Part shown: positions 7,711-15,969 of the stretch, piece by piece
Position numbering within the stretch: position 1 is the stretch's first letter
Layout of the letters: every line of letters starts with the position of its first letter
DNA from: Clostridium_B lapidicellarium
GTDB lineage: Bacteria; Bacillota; Clostridia; Clostridiales; Clostridiaceae
Length of the DNA stretch: 64,000 bases
NCBI RefSeq assembly: GCF_041224415.1
Contig: NZ_JBGFFE010000005.1
Span: forward strand, 1 to 64,000
Reading direction: 5' to 3'
Made by a program: the position numbers and the translations under genes
Notes under the pieces: generated by a model
Database searches by the model: none
What the model saw: the letters and a program-made list of their open reading frames with translations, nothing else
What the model was told of the DNA's origin: nothing

Positions 7711-9426
7711 TTAGCTAAGGTACATTGAAAGAGTTGACTGCTGTGCATTTAACTGCTCCATGGCTACCTCCAGCTGTGTAAATTGATTGTAATATTTTGT
7801 CTGATCATCATTCATCCTGTCCGTCAACGTATTTATAAGAAGTTGTTTCTGATATATCTGATCAGGAAGGGTTCCCGTTCCTCCGCCACCGTTTACAGTA
7901 TAATCATCTTGGAAATTTGTATATGTCGTAAGTATACCACTATTTAAAGAAGTACTTCCTACTATACCAACATTTTTGTTTAATATATCATCTATCCTCT
8001 CAAATATACCAGACTGTTTAAATTTATCTGTTGAATTAGTACTGTCAGAGGTAGTCGTAAAGAGTTTCATTACCTCATCTGCATGATTTGTGAGAGCATC
8101 CGTAAACTTCTGTTCATCAGTTATACTGAGTTTTCCACCCTGCGTATAATCATTTGAAGTATCAATTCCTATAGCACTTGAACCTATGCTTCCAAAATAA
8201 ACTGTGGATACACTTTTCCCATTTTCATCTACCACAGGAGTATTAAATGCACTGGTTAGATCATCCAATAACTGCTGTAAATTATCGTCATTTTCCAGTA
8301 TCCCCTCTTTGGCTTTGTTTTCCCAATTTGTTATGTCCGTATCACTCATGCCGCTCTTTTGAGAATCTGTAAGCGGCGAGTAATCATAATCTTTCTTCTC
8401 ACTAAGCTTGTCCTGTATTTCTCCAACCAGATTGTTGTACTTGTCAATGAAACTTGTAATAAGATCATGCATTTTTGAAGTATCCTGGTTAACAGATATG
8501 CCAATAGGATTATCTCCTACAAGCTTAGTAGGATCAGAAGTATCAATATCGGTATTGGGGGTAGTTGAATATATATTGTAATTCACACCATTTATGGTAA
8601 AGCTATTTGATTTTTGCTCTGTTTTAACATAACTGTCTGAACCCGGCTCTTTAATGCCAACAATGGCATTTTGCCCCTCGATCTTATCAGGTGAAGTCAA
8701 ATTAAATTTCTCAAGAAGCTTGCTGCTGGAACCACTGCTTTCAATTTCCAATGTAGATTGAGCACCCGTATCTGAAGTCTGAATTACAAATTTACCTGTA
8801 AGATCGTCAAGTTTTGCAGTAACAGCTCCATTTGTGTCATTTTTTATTTTGTCTATTAGATCTTTTACCGTCGCATTTCCTGAATTATTCAAAGTTATTG
8901 TTTTTTCATTGCCGTTATATTTAAGCTGTAATGTTATTTCTCCCGATAAACTTGAGTCAATATCAGTCAATTTAGTAGAAGTAGATGCATTGGCACCTGA
9001 TGAAGTTTTAACGATATCTGAACCAGCTACTGCCGCTGATCTTGCCAATTGTTTAACTAATACCTTATAATTGCCTGCAACAGCATTAGAATTAGTCGTT
9101 GCATAAATATCAGATGGGCTATCACTTACAGCTACCATATTATTATAACTTCCTGAAGACAGCAGATAACTTGCACTTTTTGTTATATCAAAATAAGTAC
9201 TCTGCAGATCTTTTACGTCCTTTATTATGCTCTGGTAGGCTTCCTGCCTCCACTGTACAAGCTGCTGCTGCTGCTTTGCCTGATCCACTTTCGTCTGGTC
9301 TGCCGTCAGCATCTTTTTTACCATTGCATCTATGTCAAGCCCTGTGTTGAGTCCTGTAATCCTCAGCATGTTCCCGCCGCCTGCACCGGTCGCCCCTACA
9401 GGCATACTGCTTGTACTATCTGCCAT
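7711..9426 (-). CDS. fliD: Flagellar hook-associated protein 2 (filament cap)
   Basis: FliD forms the pentameric cap that folds flagellin subunits at the growing filament tip. The 571-residue protein has the N-terminal block RITGLNTGLDIDAMVKKML and the early motif WRQEAYQSIIKDVKDLQ. Its C-terminal domain contains DKYNNLVGEIQ, and the end (QYNQFTQLEVAMEQLN-like) is a coiled-coil typical of FliD. AAAGGAGG precedes the ATG. It is followed after 58 bases by the FliT-like gene and preceded by fliS. Confidence 0.95.
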   Translation of the reverse strand: MADSTSSMPVGATGAGGGNMLRITGLNTGLDIDAMVKKMLTADQTKVDQAKQQQQLVQWRQEAYQSIIKDVKDLQSTYFDITKSASYLLSSGSYNNMVAVSDSPSDIYATTNSNAVAGNYKVLVKQLARSAAVAGSDIVKTSSGANASTSTKLTDIDSSLSGEITLQLKYNGNEKTITLNNSGNATVKDLIDKIKNDTNGAVTAKLDDLTGKFVIQTSDTGAQSTLEIESSGSSSKLLEKFNLTSPDKIEGQNAIVGIKEPGSDSYVKTEQKSNSFTINGVNYNIYSTTPNTDIDTSDPTKLVGDNPIGISVNQDTSKMHDLITSFIDKYNNLVGEIQDKLSEKKDYDYSPLTDSQKSGMSDTDITNWENKAKEGILENDDNLQQLLDDLTSAFNTPVVDENGKSVSTVYFGSIGSSAIGIDTSNDYTQGGKLSITDEQKFTDALTNHADEVMKLFTTTSDSTNSTDKFKQSGIFERIDDILNKNVGIVGSTSLNSGILTTYTNFQDDYTVNGGGGTGTLPDQIYQKQLLINTLTDRMNDDQTKYYNQFTQLEVAMEQLNAQQSTLSMYLS

Positions 9427-9445
9427 GTTTATACCTCCTTTTATT

Positions 9446-9567
9446 CAATTGACAATTTTCAATTAACAGCTGACAGTTTATAAGGAAATTTTTTAATAAA
9501 ATTAAAAAATTTCAACCTTTAGTTGTCAATTGTCCATTGTCAACTGTAAATTGTCTATTGCGAATTG
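9446..9567. repeat. AT-rich hairpin repeat element, copy 1
   Basis: This roughly 120-bp imperfect inverted repeat between fliS and fliD has a left arm built from CAATTGACAATTTTCAATT-like blocks, a central AT hairpin, and a right arm GTCAATTGTCCATTGTCAAC. The right arm runs into fliS and supplies its last codons and stop. Related copies occur at 10347, 12903, 14866, 15879, 37847 and 45940. Confidence 0.75.
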
Positions 9568-9953
9568 TTTTTCCCTGTCTTTGAAATCTTATAAGCCTGT
9601 TCCCAAGTGTCTTTCACATTTTCTATAATTGGAATTACCTCGTCCATTATTGCTGCATCTTTTTTCAAATTGGCATCCGTAAGTCTTCTCACTATAAAAT
9701 CATATACGGCCATAAGGGATTTCCCCCATTTCCCGGCTTTTGAAACATCAAGTGTCGCCATAAGTTCGTAGAATATATTCTCGGCTTTAACTATATTTTC
9801 GTGTGCCTTTTTAATATCTTTATCCAGTATTGCCTGTTTTCCCATTTTCGCAAATCTATCTCCACCGTCTACCAGCATCAAAAGCAGCTGGTCCTTGGAT
9901 GCAAAATTTATACTGTTGTTTTTATAGATATTGTAGGCATTAGCAGTATACAC
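9555..9953 (-). CDS. fliS: Flagellin export chaperone FliS
   Basis: FliS binds the flagellin C-terminus in the cytoplasm and delivers it to the export gate. In several Firmicutes it also works with FliW. The 132-residue protein opens with YTANAYNIYKNNSINFASK followed by QLLLMLVDGGDRFA, the standard FliS opening, and has the helical DFIVRRLTDANLKKD block. The start is GTG at 9953 with GGAGGG about 8 bases before it. The final residues and stop lie inside the right arm of a hairpin repeat. Confidence 0.93.
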   Translation of the reverse strand: MYTANAYNIYKNNSINFASKDQLLLMLVDGGDRFAKMGKQAILDKDIKKAHENIVKAENIFYELMATLDVSKAGKWGKSLMAVYDFIVRRLTDANLKKDAAIMDEVIPIIENVKDTWEQAYKISKTGKNNSQ

Positions 9954-10024
9954 ACAGATTCCCTCCTGTTCTACTAGTTGAAAATTGAGAGTCCGGATAG
10001 ATTTAACTCATCTTAACTATCAAT

Positions 10025-10330
10025 TCATTTTTTAACATCTATAATACTTCCCTTGCTGCCTGTCATTGAAATTGAACCCTCTTGCTCTCTGAAAGCATTG
10101 ACCTTTACTTCTTCTGTCCTGGTGGCTTGCACCACTATTTCTTCTTTACTTTTTTCCTGTTTATATTTGCCAAGTTCTGTTTCAAAACTTCCTCCGCCTT
10201 TTTTTTCTTTATTCTTATTATCACTACCATCTACAAATATTTTTCTCTTATTATGAACTTTATTGGCATTCGTAGCTTCTCTAACTCTCTGTCTGACTTC
10301 AGGGTCTATTTTATTCAATCTGAATTCCAC
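10025..10330 (-). CDS. Small flagellar-cluster protein of unknown function
   Basis: The 101-residue, highly charged protein lies between flaG and fliS. The N-terminal 30 residues (FRLNKIDPEVRQRVREATN) look like an ordered helix. The middle is Lys/Glu/Gly-rich and likely disordered, and the end is GSKGSIIDVKK. The GTG start at 10330 has GGGGGTG before it. There are no membrane segments. I recognise no named family; position suggests a small late-flagellar regulator or export substrate. Confidence 0.65.
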   Translation of the reverse strand: MEFRLNKIDPEVRQRVREATNANKVHNKRKIFVDGSDNKNKEKKGGGSFETELGKYKQEKSKEEIVVQATRTEEVKVNAFREQEGSISMTGSKGSIIDVKK

Positions 10331-10346
10331 GACAACACCCCCTTAT

Positions 10347-10389
10347 TCAATTTACAATTTACGATTTTCAATTGATAATTTTACATTGA
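10347..10389. repeat. AT-rich hairpin repeat element, half copy
   Basis: The stretch contains CAATTTACAATTTACGATTT and CAATTGATAATTTTACATTG, equivalent to one arm of the larger hairpin repeats in this window. It fills the junction between flaG and the 101-residue gene. Confidence 0.55.
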
Positions 10390-10390
10390 G

Positions 10391-10750
10391 TCAAGCTTTT
10401 TCATTCACAAAAAATCCTGCCATTTCACAAAACTTTTCTACCATATCCAATATTTGTGTAGGTGGAACTTCTTTTAAAACTTGATTAGTATTATCGTCAA
10501 GTACTTGTACTACAATATCTTTGAATTTGCCGTGAATTTCAAACTTCAGGTGGGTTTTAGCTTCATCCATTATTTTATTTGCCTGATCCACTGCATCTTT
10601 TGCATCTTTAAAATCCTGATTGCTCTTGGCTATCTGATTTTTCAAATTATGAAGTGGTTGTATAATATTGCTTGCATCTTTTGTATCAGATACATTTACA
10701 TCTAAATTCAAAGGCATCTGTCTTCCTTGACTTATACCTGCAACTTCCAT
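10391..10750 (-). CDS. flaG: FlaG family flagellar protein
   Basis: FlaG proteins are small cytoplasmic proteins encoded beside fliD/fliS that affect filament length. The 119-residue protein has a linker-rich N-terminus, a helix (KDAKDAVDQANKIMDEAK) and the conserved FlaG C-terminal domain: LKFEIHGKFKDIVVQVLD, then EVPPTQILDMVEKF. The ATG at 10750 is preferred because AGAGGTG is 6 bases before it; the in-frame GTG at 10759 overlaps that ribosome site. Confidence 0.88.
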   Translation of the reverse strand: MEVAGISQGRQMPLNLDVNVSDTKDASNIIQPLHNLKNQIAKSNQDFKDAKDAVDQANKIMDEAKTHLKFEIHGKFKDIVVQVLDDNTNQVLKEVPPTQILDMVEKFCEMAGFFVNEKA

Positions 10751-10767
10751 GCTAAACACCTCTTTAT

Positions 10768-10998
10768 TTATTTAGTATTAGAATTATTCTTAAATTTTTT
10801 AAGCAGATTCATATTTGAAGCTGCCGCATTTTTATTCTCATTTTTCACTTCGTCATAAAGTTCTTTCCTGAGTATAGTTACATCCCTGGGGGCAGATATA
10901 GAAAGTTTGACCGTTCCATTTTCAATTTTTGAAACGGTAACCTTTATATTGTCGCCGATTAAAAAGGATTCTCCTTTTTTCCTGCTTATAACCAGCAA
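10768..10998 (-). CDS. csrA: Carbon storage regulator CsrA
   Basis: CsrA is an RNA-binding dimer that blocks translation of flagellin mRNA until FliW captures it. The 76-residue protein begins MLVISRKKGESFLIGDNIKV, contains the conserved SISAPRDVTILRKEL, and has a short basic tail. It starts with TTG at 10998, directly after the fliW stop, with GGAGGGA 6 bases before the TTG. Zero spacing means the two genes are translationally coupled. A predicted CsrA target hairpin lies in the flagellin leader at 7224-7239. Confidence 0.96.
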   Translation of the reverse strand: MLVISRKKGESFLIGDNIKVTVSKIENGTVKLSISAPRDVTILRKELYDEVKNENKNAAASNMNLLKKFKNNSNTK

Positions 10999-11430
10999 TT
11001 ATGCTCCCTCCTTAAAAAGCGGGTATTTTATAAGATAATTTTCATTATCCAGTATTATCTGTTCCCCAATCTTTTTATTTATATTTATAACCAGTGGGGC
11101 TTTCATATTTGCAGTTATATTTTCTATTTTTGAACTCAGCGTCACAGTGTTGAGCACCAATACATCCTTTGAATCATTTATGCCGAGCTCCTTGACTTTA
11201 TCACCATCCAGCTTGAATTCATAATCTTTCATTATGTTAAATGGTGAAACAAGTACAAGACCTATAGACAGATCTTCTACAGACTGGAGTATATAAAATA
11301 ATTTGTTTTCTTCTGCGGGAAATATGATATATCTCTTTAAATTTTCCAGTCCGGGAATGCCATTTTTAAAAATTATTACATCTTTTTCATCATAATGCCT
11401 CACGCCGTGATACTTCGTTTTTAATTCCAT
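10999..11430 (-). CDS. fliW: Flagellar assembly factor FliW
   Basis: FliW binds free flagellin or, when flagellin is exported, CsrA, relieving translational repression. The 143-residue protein shows FliW landmarks: IIFKNGIPGLENLKRYIIF, FYILQSVED, LVLVSPF and PLVININKK. The start at 11430 is set by AGGTGG just before it. It ends immediately before the csrA TTG, forming the conserved fliW-csrA pair, and lies downstream of flgL. Confidence 0.95.
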   Translation of the reverse strand: MELKTKYHGVRHYDEKDVIIFKNGIPGLENLKRYIIFPAEENKLFYILQSVEDLSIGLVLVSPFNIMKDYEFKLDGDKVKELGINDSKDVLVLNTVTLSSKIENITANMKAPLVININKKIGEQIILDNENYLIKYPLFKEGA

Positions 11431-11476
11431 ATTTACCACCTTTTGTTTCAAAGTTCGGAGTTTAAAAATTTAAACC

Positions 11477-12883
11477 TTAATCAACATAATCCAGAAGTGT
11501 AGGCTGTATTACCTTGCCTCCTGTTTGAAGACAAGCCTCGTAAACTGTAAGCATAGTAGCATATTCTATTGTCTTCTCCGATATATCTATATCTTCCGTC
11601 TTTGAAAGCACGTCGGTCATATCCACTTTAGAAGCGGAGTTTTGACTTGACAGCCCATCCATTCTAGTTTCCTTGGCACCTATCTGGGAATCTGCTTTGA
11701 GCACTTGTTTTGAAGCCTCATCTATATCCGTAATATCCTCATTTGTAAGCTGTTTTTTAGCCTCACTCTGATTATTTATCCACGCATAATAATGAGCTGT
11801 TCCATCTGAATCCGGCATATTTATCGCACCCGAATCTGTAGAAACAACTGCAGTACCATCTTGTTTCTTATCAGATAATACCTGTCCTGCCATATGGTGC
11901 TCAATCCTGTCCATTAAAAATCTTATGTCATCATAATCTCCGGAGCCGTATTTCATGACATCCACTGCATTTGTATTGTAATCAAGTACAACTCCCTGGG
12001 ACACTTCTATATTTTTGGAAGCTTCTATGTTATCCTGAGCTATGCTCGAAAATTGCTTACCAATTGTTCCTGTCAAATCATTTTTAACAGTAGTATGACT
12101 TATTTTAATAATATCATTGCTGTCTACAGCCAGAAATTTTATATTACCATCATTGGTCTTGACTACATTTATTTTATCTTCCAGTCCATCGGTATTTTGT
12201 ATTTTACTATTCAGATTCTTTACTACCTCATCTACGTTTGAACCTGATATATTATTTATAGATATATCAGTCCCATTCACATTAAAAGTTATACCATGTG
12301 ATGTCCAATTTTTTATATCAAACCCGTTTGACACCACATCTGGAAGATAATTTACCGTATTGCCGTTTTTATCTGCATATTCTAATTTTACACAATTTTT
12401 ATAGGTATCCGTACCACTGCGGGTTATATCATAGATGGAAGTTTTTACAGGTTTGGAAAGTCCTGCGGTACCTCCGAATATATATTCTCCCTCAAAATTC
12501 GTATTTAAAATCTGTGCCAGCTGGGATACTTCTTGATTTATCTCGTCATTAACCTTGTCCATTTCATCCTGTGTATAACCGCCGTTGCCGCCGCCCTTTT
12601 CCAGGTTGTTTCTTATATTTCCAAGCACGGTATTCAACTGTATAAGAGATGTATCCGTGGTTTTCATCCACCCCTGGGCAGCTTTTATATTAACTGCATA
12701 CTGAGCATTGTAATCTATGGAACTCTGGAGCTGCATTGACCTCTGTACATTTACAGGGTCATCGGAAGGTTTGGAAAAATTTTTCATTGAGGACATCTGC
12801 CTCTGGATTTTATTCAGGTTTAAAAGATTCCTCTGCACATCTGTCAGGAAATTATTTGACAGCAATTTATTCGTTACTCTCAA
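11477..12883 (-). CDS. flgL: Flagellar hook-filament junction protein 3
   Basis: FlgL joins hook and filament next to FlgK. The mature N-terminus RVTNKLLSNNFLTDVQRN is the normal FlgL opening, so I place the start at a TTG (12883) preceded by AAAGGATGG. This gives 468 residues; in-frame ATGs further upstream lie in a hairpin repeat and would add unnatural residues. The N-terminal flagellin-like helix includes SSMKNFSKPSDDPV, and the C-terminal helix YATMLTVYEACLQTGGK is typical. It is longer than many FlgL proteins owing to a large middle domain. Confidence 0.92.
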   Translation of the reverse strand: MRVTNKLLSNNFLTDVQRNLLNLNKIQRQMSSMKNFSKPSDDPVNVQRSMQLQSSIDYNAQYAVNIKAAQGWMKTTDTSLIQLNTVLGNIRNNLEKGGGNGGYTQDEMDKVNDEINQEVSQLAQILNTNFEGEYIFGGTAGLSKPVKTSIYDITRSGTDTYKNCVKLEYADKNGNTVNYLPDVVSNGFDIKNWTSHGITFNVNGTDISINNISGSNVDEVVKNLNSKIQNTDGLEDKINVVKTNDGNIKFLAVDSNDIIKISHTTVKNDLTGTIGKQFSSIAQDNIEASKNIEVSQGVVLDYNTNAVDVMKYGSGDYDDIRFLMDRIEHHMAGQVLSDKKQDGTAVVSTDSGAINMPDSDGTAHYYAWINNQSEAKKQLTNEDITDIDEASKQVLKADSQIGAKETRMDGLSSQNSASKVDMTDVLSKTEDIDISEKTIEYATMLTVYEACLQTGGKVIQPTLLDYVD

Positions 12884-12902
12884 AAAACACACCATCCTTT
12901 CT

Positions 12903-12966
12903 TCAATTAACAATTGATAGTTTTCAATTGTCAACTGTACATTGTAAATTTTCAACTGTCATCTGC
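12903..12966. repeat. AT-rich hairpin repeat element, copy between flgK and flgL
   Basis: CAATTAACAATTGATAGTTT is followed by CAATTGTCAACTGTACATTG and related blocks. It belongs to the same family as the element at 9446-9567 but lacks an obvious central stem. It fills the whole flgK-flgL junction. Confidence 0.6.
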
Positions 12967-12970
12967 GTAA

Positions 12971-14848
12971 CTATTTTTTAAGTCCGTTTATTACTACATC
13001 CAGTAAATCGTCTACCGTGGATATCATCTTGGCATTTGCCTGATAGCAGTGCTGGAACTGTATGAGATTTGTAACCTCTTCATCTATGGAAACCCCCGAA
13101 GTGGATTCTCTCGATTGGGTATAATAGGAAAGCTGTCTGGCTTCATTCCCTACTTGAGTCTCTGCTTCCTGTTCTTGCATACCAACCTTGTTTACAAAAT
13201 CGTCAAAGTAATTGTCAATAGTTGAACCACCTACTGAGCTTCCTACGGAATATACATTATTCAATTTGCCATCTGGGGAAAATATATTTTTAACCAAAGT
13301 ACTTCTATCATCTCTGCCGTCTTTACCATTTCCATCAACTGTATTTGTATCTGCATCCGTATTTACACTCTGTATGTCCATAAGGCTATCCGCCAGCTGG
13401 GCTATTGCCGCGGCCCTGTTTCCATCGGTGGCATCATTTAGGGAATTCCCCTTTGAATCGTACTTGGTGGCGGTTTTTATCTTTGAAGAGTCATTTAAAA
13501 TGGCCACATTTACCGTTATGTTCGCTGCATTTATGTTATTTTCGTCTTTCTCAGTATAGGCACCTTCTTTCTCAGGTGTCGAATTGACAAAGAAATTATT
13601 TATGCCGCCCTCGGGAGAGCCGCTGCCATCCGCAACCCAGCTGCTGCTCTGGCTTATTATGGCATTTACGGAAAGTGCCAGTGCCTTTGCAAATTTATTC
13701 AGTGTGTCCTGATAATTGTCTACATCCTGCTGAACTGACATATAGCCTTTCAGCTCACCCTTGGACGGTTTGAAAATCATAAGTTGTTCAAAATCCACAG
13801 TTTCAGTACCATCAAGTTTTTTGCCGCTTCCATCAATTGTATTATTTTTATTTGTATCTTTGTAAGCCATACCCGTGCTGTCAGCCCAGATCACTCTGCT
13901 TTCATCAAGCTCCTTTGCCTGTTCTGCCGTCATATTCACCGTAAGAGTAACTTTATTGGCATCGGTGAGTGTGTCACCCTTTTTATAATAAACAACAGTA
14001 TAAGTTCCTTTACCGTCTTTATCAACTTCCTTAGGTGTTATGCTGTTTACATAAGAAAAAGTGGCTACGTCAGGGCTGTCTGGATCTGCAGACTGGACTA
14101 CATTAAGCGGTTTTCCATCAGTTCCAATAGGTGCATTATCTGAAGTAGTGACATCAATTCCGTCCAGATCCTTCTGGGTAACGGTTATGCCAAACTCGCT
14201 GCTCAGCTTATCCAGAAGTTCGTCCCTGCTGTCCAGAAGATCGTTGGGGTTCTGGCCCGAACTCTTTATATCCTTTATCTGCTGGTTTAGCTTGGATATC
14301 TGGGAGAGAATCCCGTTTACATTGACAACCAGGCTTTTTATTTCAGTATTTGTATTTTCCTTTATACTCGTAAGCTTTGAATAAGTGTTGTTTATATTGT
14401 TGGTGAGCTGGTAAGCCTGCTGGGCAACGGCGCTGGTGTTTTGAGTGTTTTTGGACAAATCCTGCCAGGAGTTGAAAAACTTCCCTATAAGTGAAGAGAT
14501 TGCACTGTCGCTAGGTTCGTTTAGTGCATTTTCCACCTGCGTCAGATATTTGTCCCTAGCTGTGTACTGACCGTTTACACCCATTTCCACTCTCACCTGG
14601 TAGTCCAGAAAAGCATCTCTTATTCTGTCTATGGAATCCACAACCACACCTGTCCCGAGCTGTCCTGCCCCTGCCGCATTATCCATGCTGGGAATGCTGT
14701 ATGGAGTGGTGGTCACCATGTTCGCCCTCTGTCTGGAGTAGCCGTCCGTATTTGCATTTGCTATATTGTGCGACGTCACATTTACTGCGGTCTGCTGTGA
14801 AAAAAGCCCGCTCTTTGCTGTATTGAATATTGAAAACAATCCTGGCAT
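12971..14848 (-). CDS. flgK: Flagellar hook-associated protein 1
   Basis: FlgK is the first hook-filament junction protein. The 625-residue protein has the flagellar rod/hook N-terminal motif (FNTAKSGLFSQQTAVNVTSH, NIANANTDGYSRQR) and a C-terminal helix ending LIQFQHCYQANAKMISTVDD. Between them lie the D1/D2 domains, including the helical ISKLNQQIKDIKSSG region. It is exported by the flagellar apparatus without a cleaved signal. It lies between flgN (its likely chaperone) and flgL. Confidence 0.95.
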   Translation of the reverse strand: MPGLFSIFNTAKSGLFSQQTAVNVTSHNIANANTDGYSRQRANMVTTTPYSIPSMDNAAGAGQLGTGVVVDSIDRIRDAFLDYQVRVEMGVNGQYTARDKYLTQVENALNEPSDSAISSLIGKFFNSWQDLSKNTQNTSAVAQQAYQLTNNINNTYSKLTSIKENTNTEIKSLVVNVNGILSQISKLNQQIKDIKSSGQNPNDLLDSRDELLDKLSSEFGITVTQKDLDGIDVTTSDNAPIGTDGKPLNVVQSADPDSPDVATFSYVNSITPKEVDKDGKGTYTVVYYKKGDTLTDANKVTLTVNMTAEQAKELDESRVIWADSTGMAYKDTNKNNTIDGSGKKLDGTETVDFEQLMIFKPSKGELKGYMSVQQDVDNYQDTLNKFAKALALSVNAIISQSSSWVADGSGSPEGGINNFFVNSTPEKEGAYTEKDENNINAANITVNVAILNDSSKIKTATKYDSKGNSLNDATDGNRAAAIAQLADSLMDIQSVNTDADTNTVDGNGKDGRDDRSTLVKNIFSPDGKLNNVYSVGSSVGGSTIDNYFDDFVNKVGMQEQEAETQVGNEARQLSYYTQSRESTSGVSIDEEVTNLIQFQHCYQANAKMISTVDDLLDVVINGLKK

Positions 14849-14865
14849 TTAATCAACCCCTTTTT

Positions 14866-14968
14866 TCAATTTACAATTGACAATTTACAGTTTTCAATTA
14901 ATGATAAAATTTTTAATTCCATTAAAAATTTCTATCTGCAATTGTCCATTATCAACTGTCAACTGCCT
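14866..14968. repeat. AT-rich hairpin repeat element, copy between flgN and flgK
   Basis: This is about 103 bp. The left arm is CAATTTACAATTGACAATTT, the centre is an AAATTTTTAATTCCATTAAAAATTT-like stem-loop (about 14907-14931), and the right arm is CAATTGTCCATTATCAACTG. The arms are imperfect inverted repeats, so the RNA or DNA can fold into one long hairpin. Confidence 0.75.
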
Positions 14969-14970
14969 AA

Positions 14971-15384
14971 CTATCTGCTCTTTCCAAGTGAATTATAGGT
15001 ACCGGCAGAGGTATTGTTTCTGGGGGCAATGGCCCTCAGCATCTGATTTGTAAAAACAAGTCCCTGCTTTATAAGCGCATCATTTGTATCCCTCTGAAAC
15101 CGTATCTTTCCCAGTATTTCCACTATATTGTCGTAGAGAATCTTCATGCTTTCATCTTTTTCTTCTGCTATGATTTCTCTCATTGGCCTTTTTGAAGTCA
15201 GCTTTCTCCTTTTTATCTCCAGCAAGGCTACGGTTTTGCTCTTTTCTTCCAGTGACTTTACCACACTGTCCAATTTAAATGCATCTCTTTTCAGGAGATA
15301 ATGGTTTTGATCCACCAGCACCTTAAAAAGCTCCTGCAATACTGAATATTCTTTTTCCATTATGCCTTTTAACTCAAGTGACAC
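14971..15384 (-). CDS. flgN: FlgN-type export chaperone for FlgK/FlgL
   Basis: The 137-residue all-helical protein lies between flgM and flgK, the canonical position of FlgN. It opens SLELKGIMEKEYSVLQELFK and carries LLEIKRRKLTSKRPM, the type of amphipathic helices seen in FlgN chaperones that bind the C-terminal helices of FlgK and FlgL. The start is GTG at 15384, with GAGGTG before it. There is no signal peptide. Family assignment rests on length, helix pattern and context. Confidence 0.85.
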   Translation of the reverse strand: MSLELKGIMEKEYSVLQELFKVLVDQNHYLLKRDAFKLDSVVKSLEEKSKTVALLEIKRRKLTSKRPMREIIAEEKDESMKILYDNIVEILGKIRFQRDTNDALIKQGLVFTNQMLRAIAPRNNTSAGTYNSLGKSR

Positions 15385-15395
15385 AACACATCACC

Positions 15396-15668
15396 TCAAA
15401 TTTTTCCCTTCATGGCATCTAAAATCTTAGCTGCCACCAATTTTTTATCCACATTATAAGTGCCATTTTCCACAGCTTTTTTTATGCTTTCTATTTTTTC
15501 CTTAGAATTTATGAATTTGTCGTCCGGGGAATAAGAGTATAAACTTTTTCCTGTAGATGAAATTTCAATGGAATCTTTCTTATCTACATCTTTAACTGAT
15601 TCATGCTCTTTTTTATTCCCTCCATAAACATTTATTATCTGGTTTAAAATGATCCCATTAATTTTCAT
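15396..15668 (-). CDS. flgM: Anti-sigma-28 factor FlgM
   Basis: FlgM binds sigma-D/sigma-28 until the hook-basal body is finished and is then exported. The 90-residue protein has the conserved C-terminal sigma-binding helices: SKEKIESIKKAVENGTYNVD followed by KKLVAAKILDAM. Its N-terminus is hydrophilic and probably unfolded. The ATG at 15668 is set by GGGAGTG before it and by a sigma-D promoter at 15722-15748, which rules out the longer in-frame ORF. It heads the late operon flgM-flgN-flgK-flgL-fliW-csrA. Confidence 0.93.
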   Translation of the reverse strand: MKINGIILNQIINVYGGNKKEHESVKDVDKKDSIEISSTGKSLYSYSPDDKFINSKEKIESIKKAVENGTYNVDKKLVAAKILDAMKGKI

Positions 15669-15721
15669 ATAAATACACTCCCTTAAATCAATAGATCCAA
15701 TGTTCCCTTCCATTACTAACA

Positions 15722-15748
15722 TTATCGGGTACATACACCCAATATTTA
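15722..15748 (-). promoter_or_regulatory. Sigma-D (sigma-28) type promoter of the flgM late operon
   Basis: On the minus strand TAAA (15748-15745) and CCCGATAA (15729-15722) are separated by exactly 15 bases; the consensus is TAAA-N15-GCCGATAA. It lies about 55 bases before the flgM start. flgM would therefore be switched on by the sigma factor it inhibits, the usual feedback loop. Confidence 0.85.
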
Positions 15749-15878
15749 TACTTCAATCAAAAGATAAGCAGGTTATTTTAGGCCCAAAGTCCCGCTAAAT
15801 TCCTACTTTAACGGCACATATCAATTCAATTATAACCGCTATTAAAAGCGTATTTGAAATTACATGATTTAAAGCAAA

Positions 15879-15960
15879 AAGTTAATAGCAAATGAAGATT
15901 TCCGGTGTCCTGCCAAAAATCAGCCACAACTATTAACTCTCAACTGTCAGCTCTCAATTT
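15879..15960. repeat. AT-rich hairpin repeat element, copy between fliY and flgM
   Basis: The core AATGAAGATTTCC...AAAAATCAGCCACA matches the centre of the copy at 45940-46026, followed by TCTCAACTGTCAGCTCTCAA. The right arm is diverged. It lies just downstream of fliY. Confidence 0.6.
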
Positions 15961-15969
15961 TAAAAAAGT

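Noticed and set aside
11477..12955. Long flgL start at 12955
   Set aside because: The extra N-terminal residues are encoded by a hairpin repeat; the TTG at 12883 with a ribosome site gives the conserved FlgL opening.
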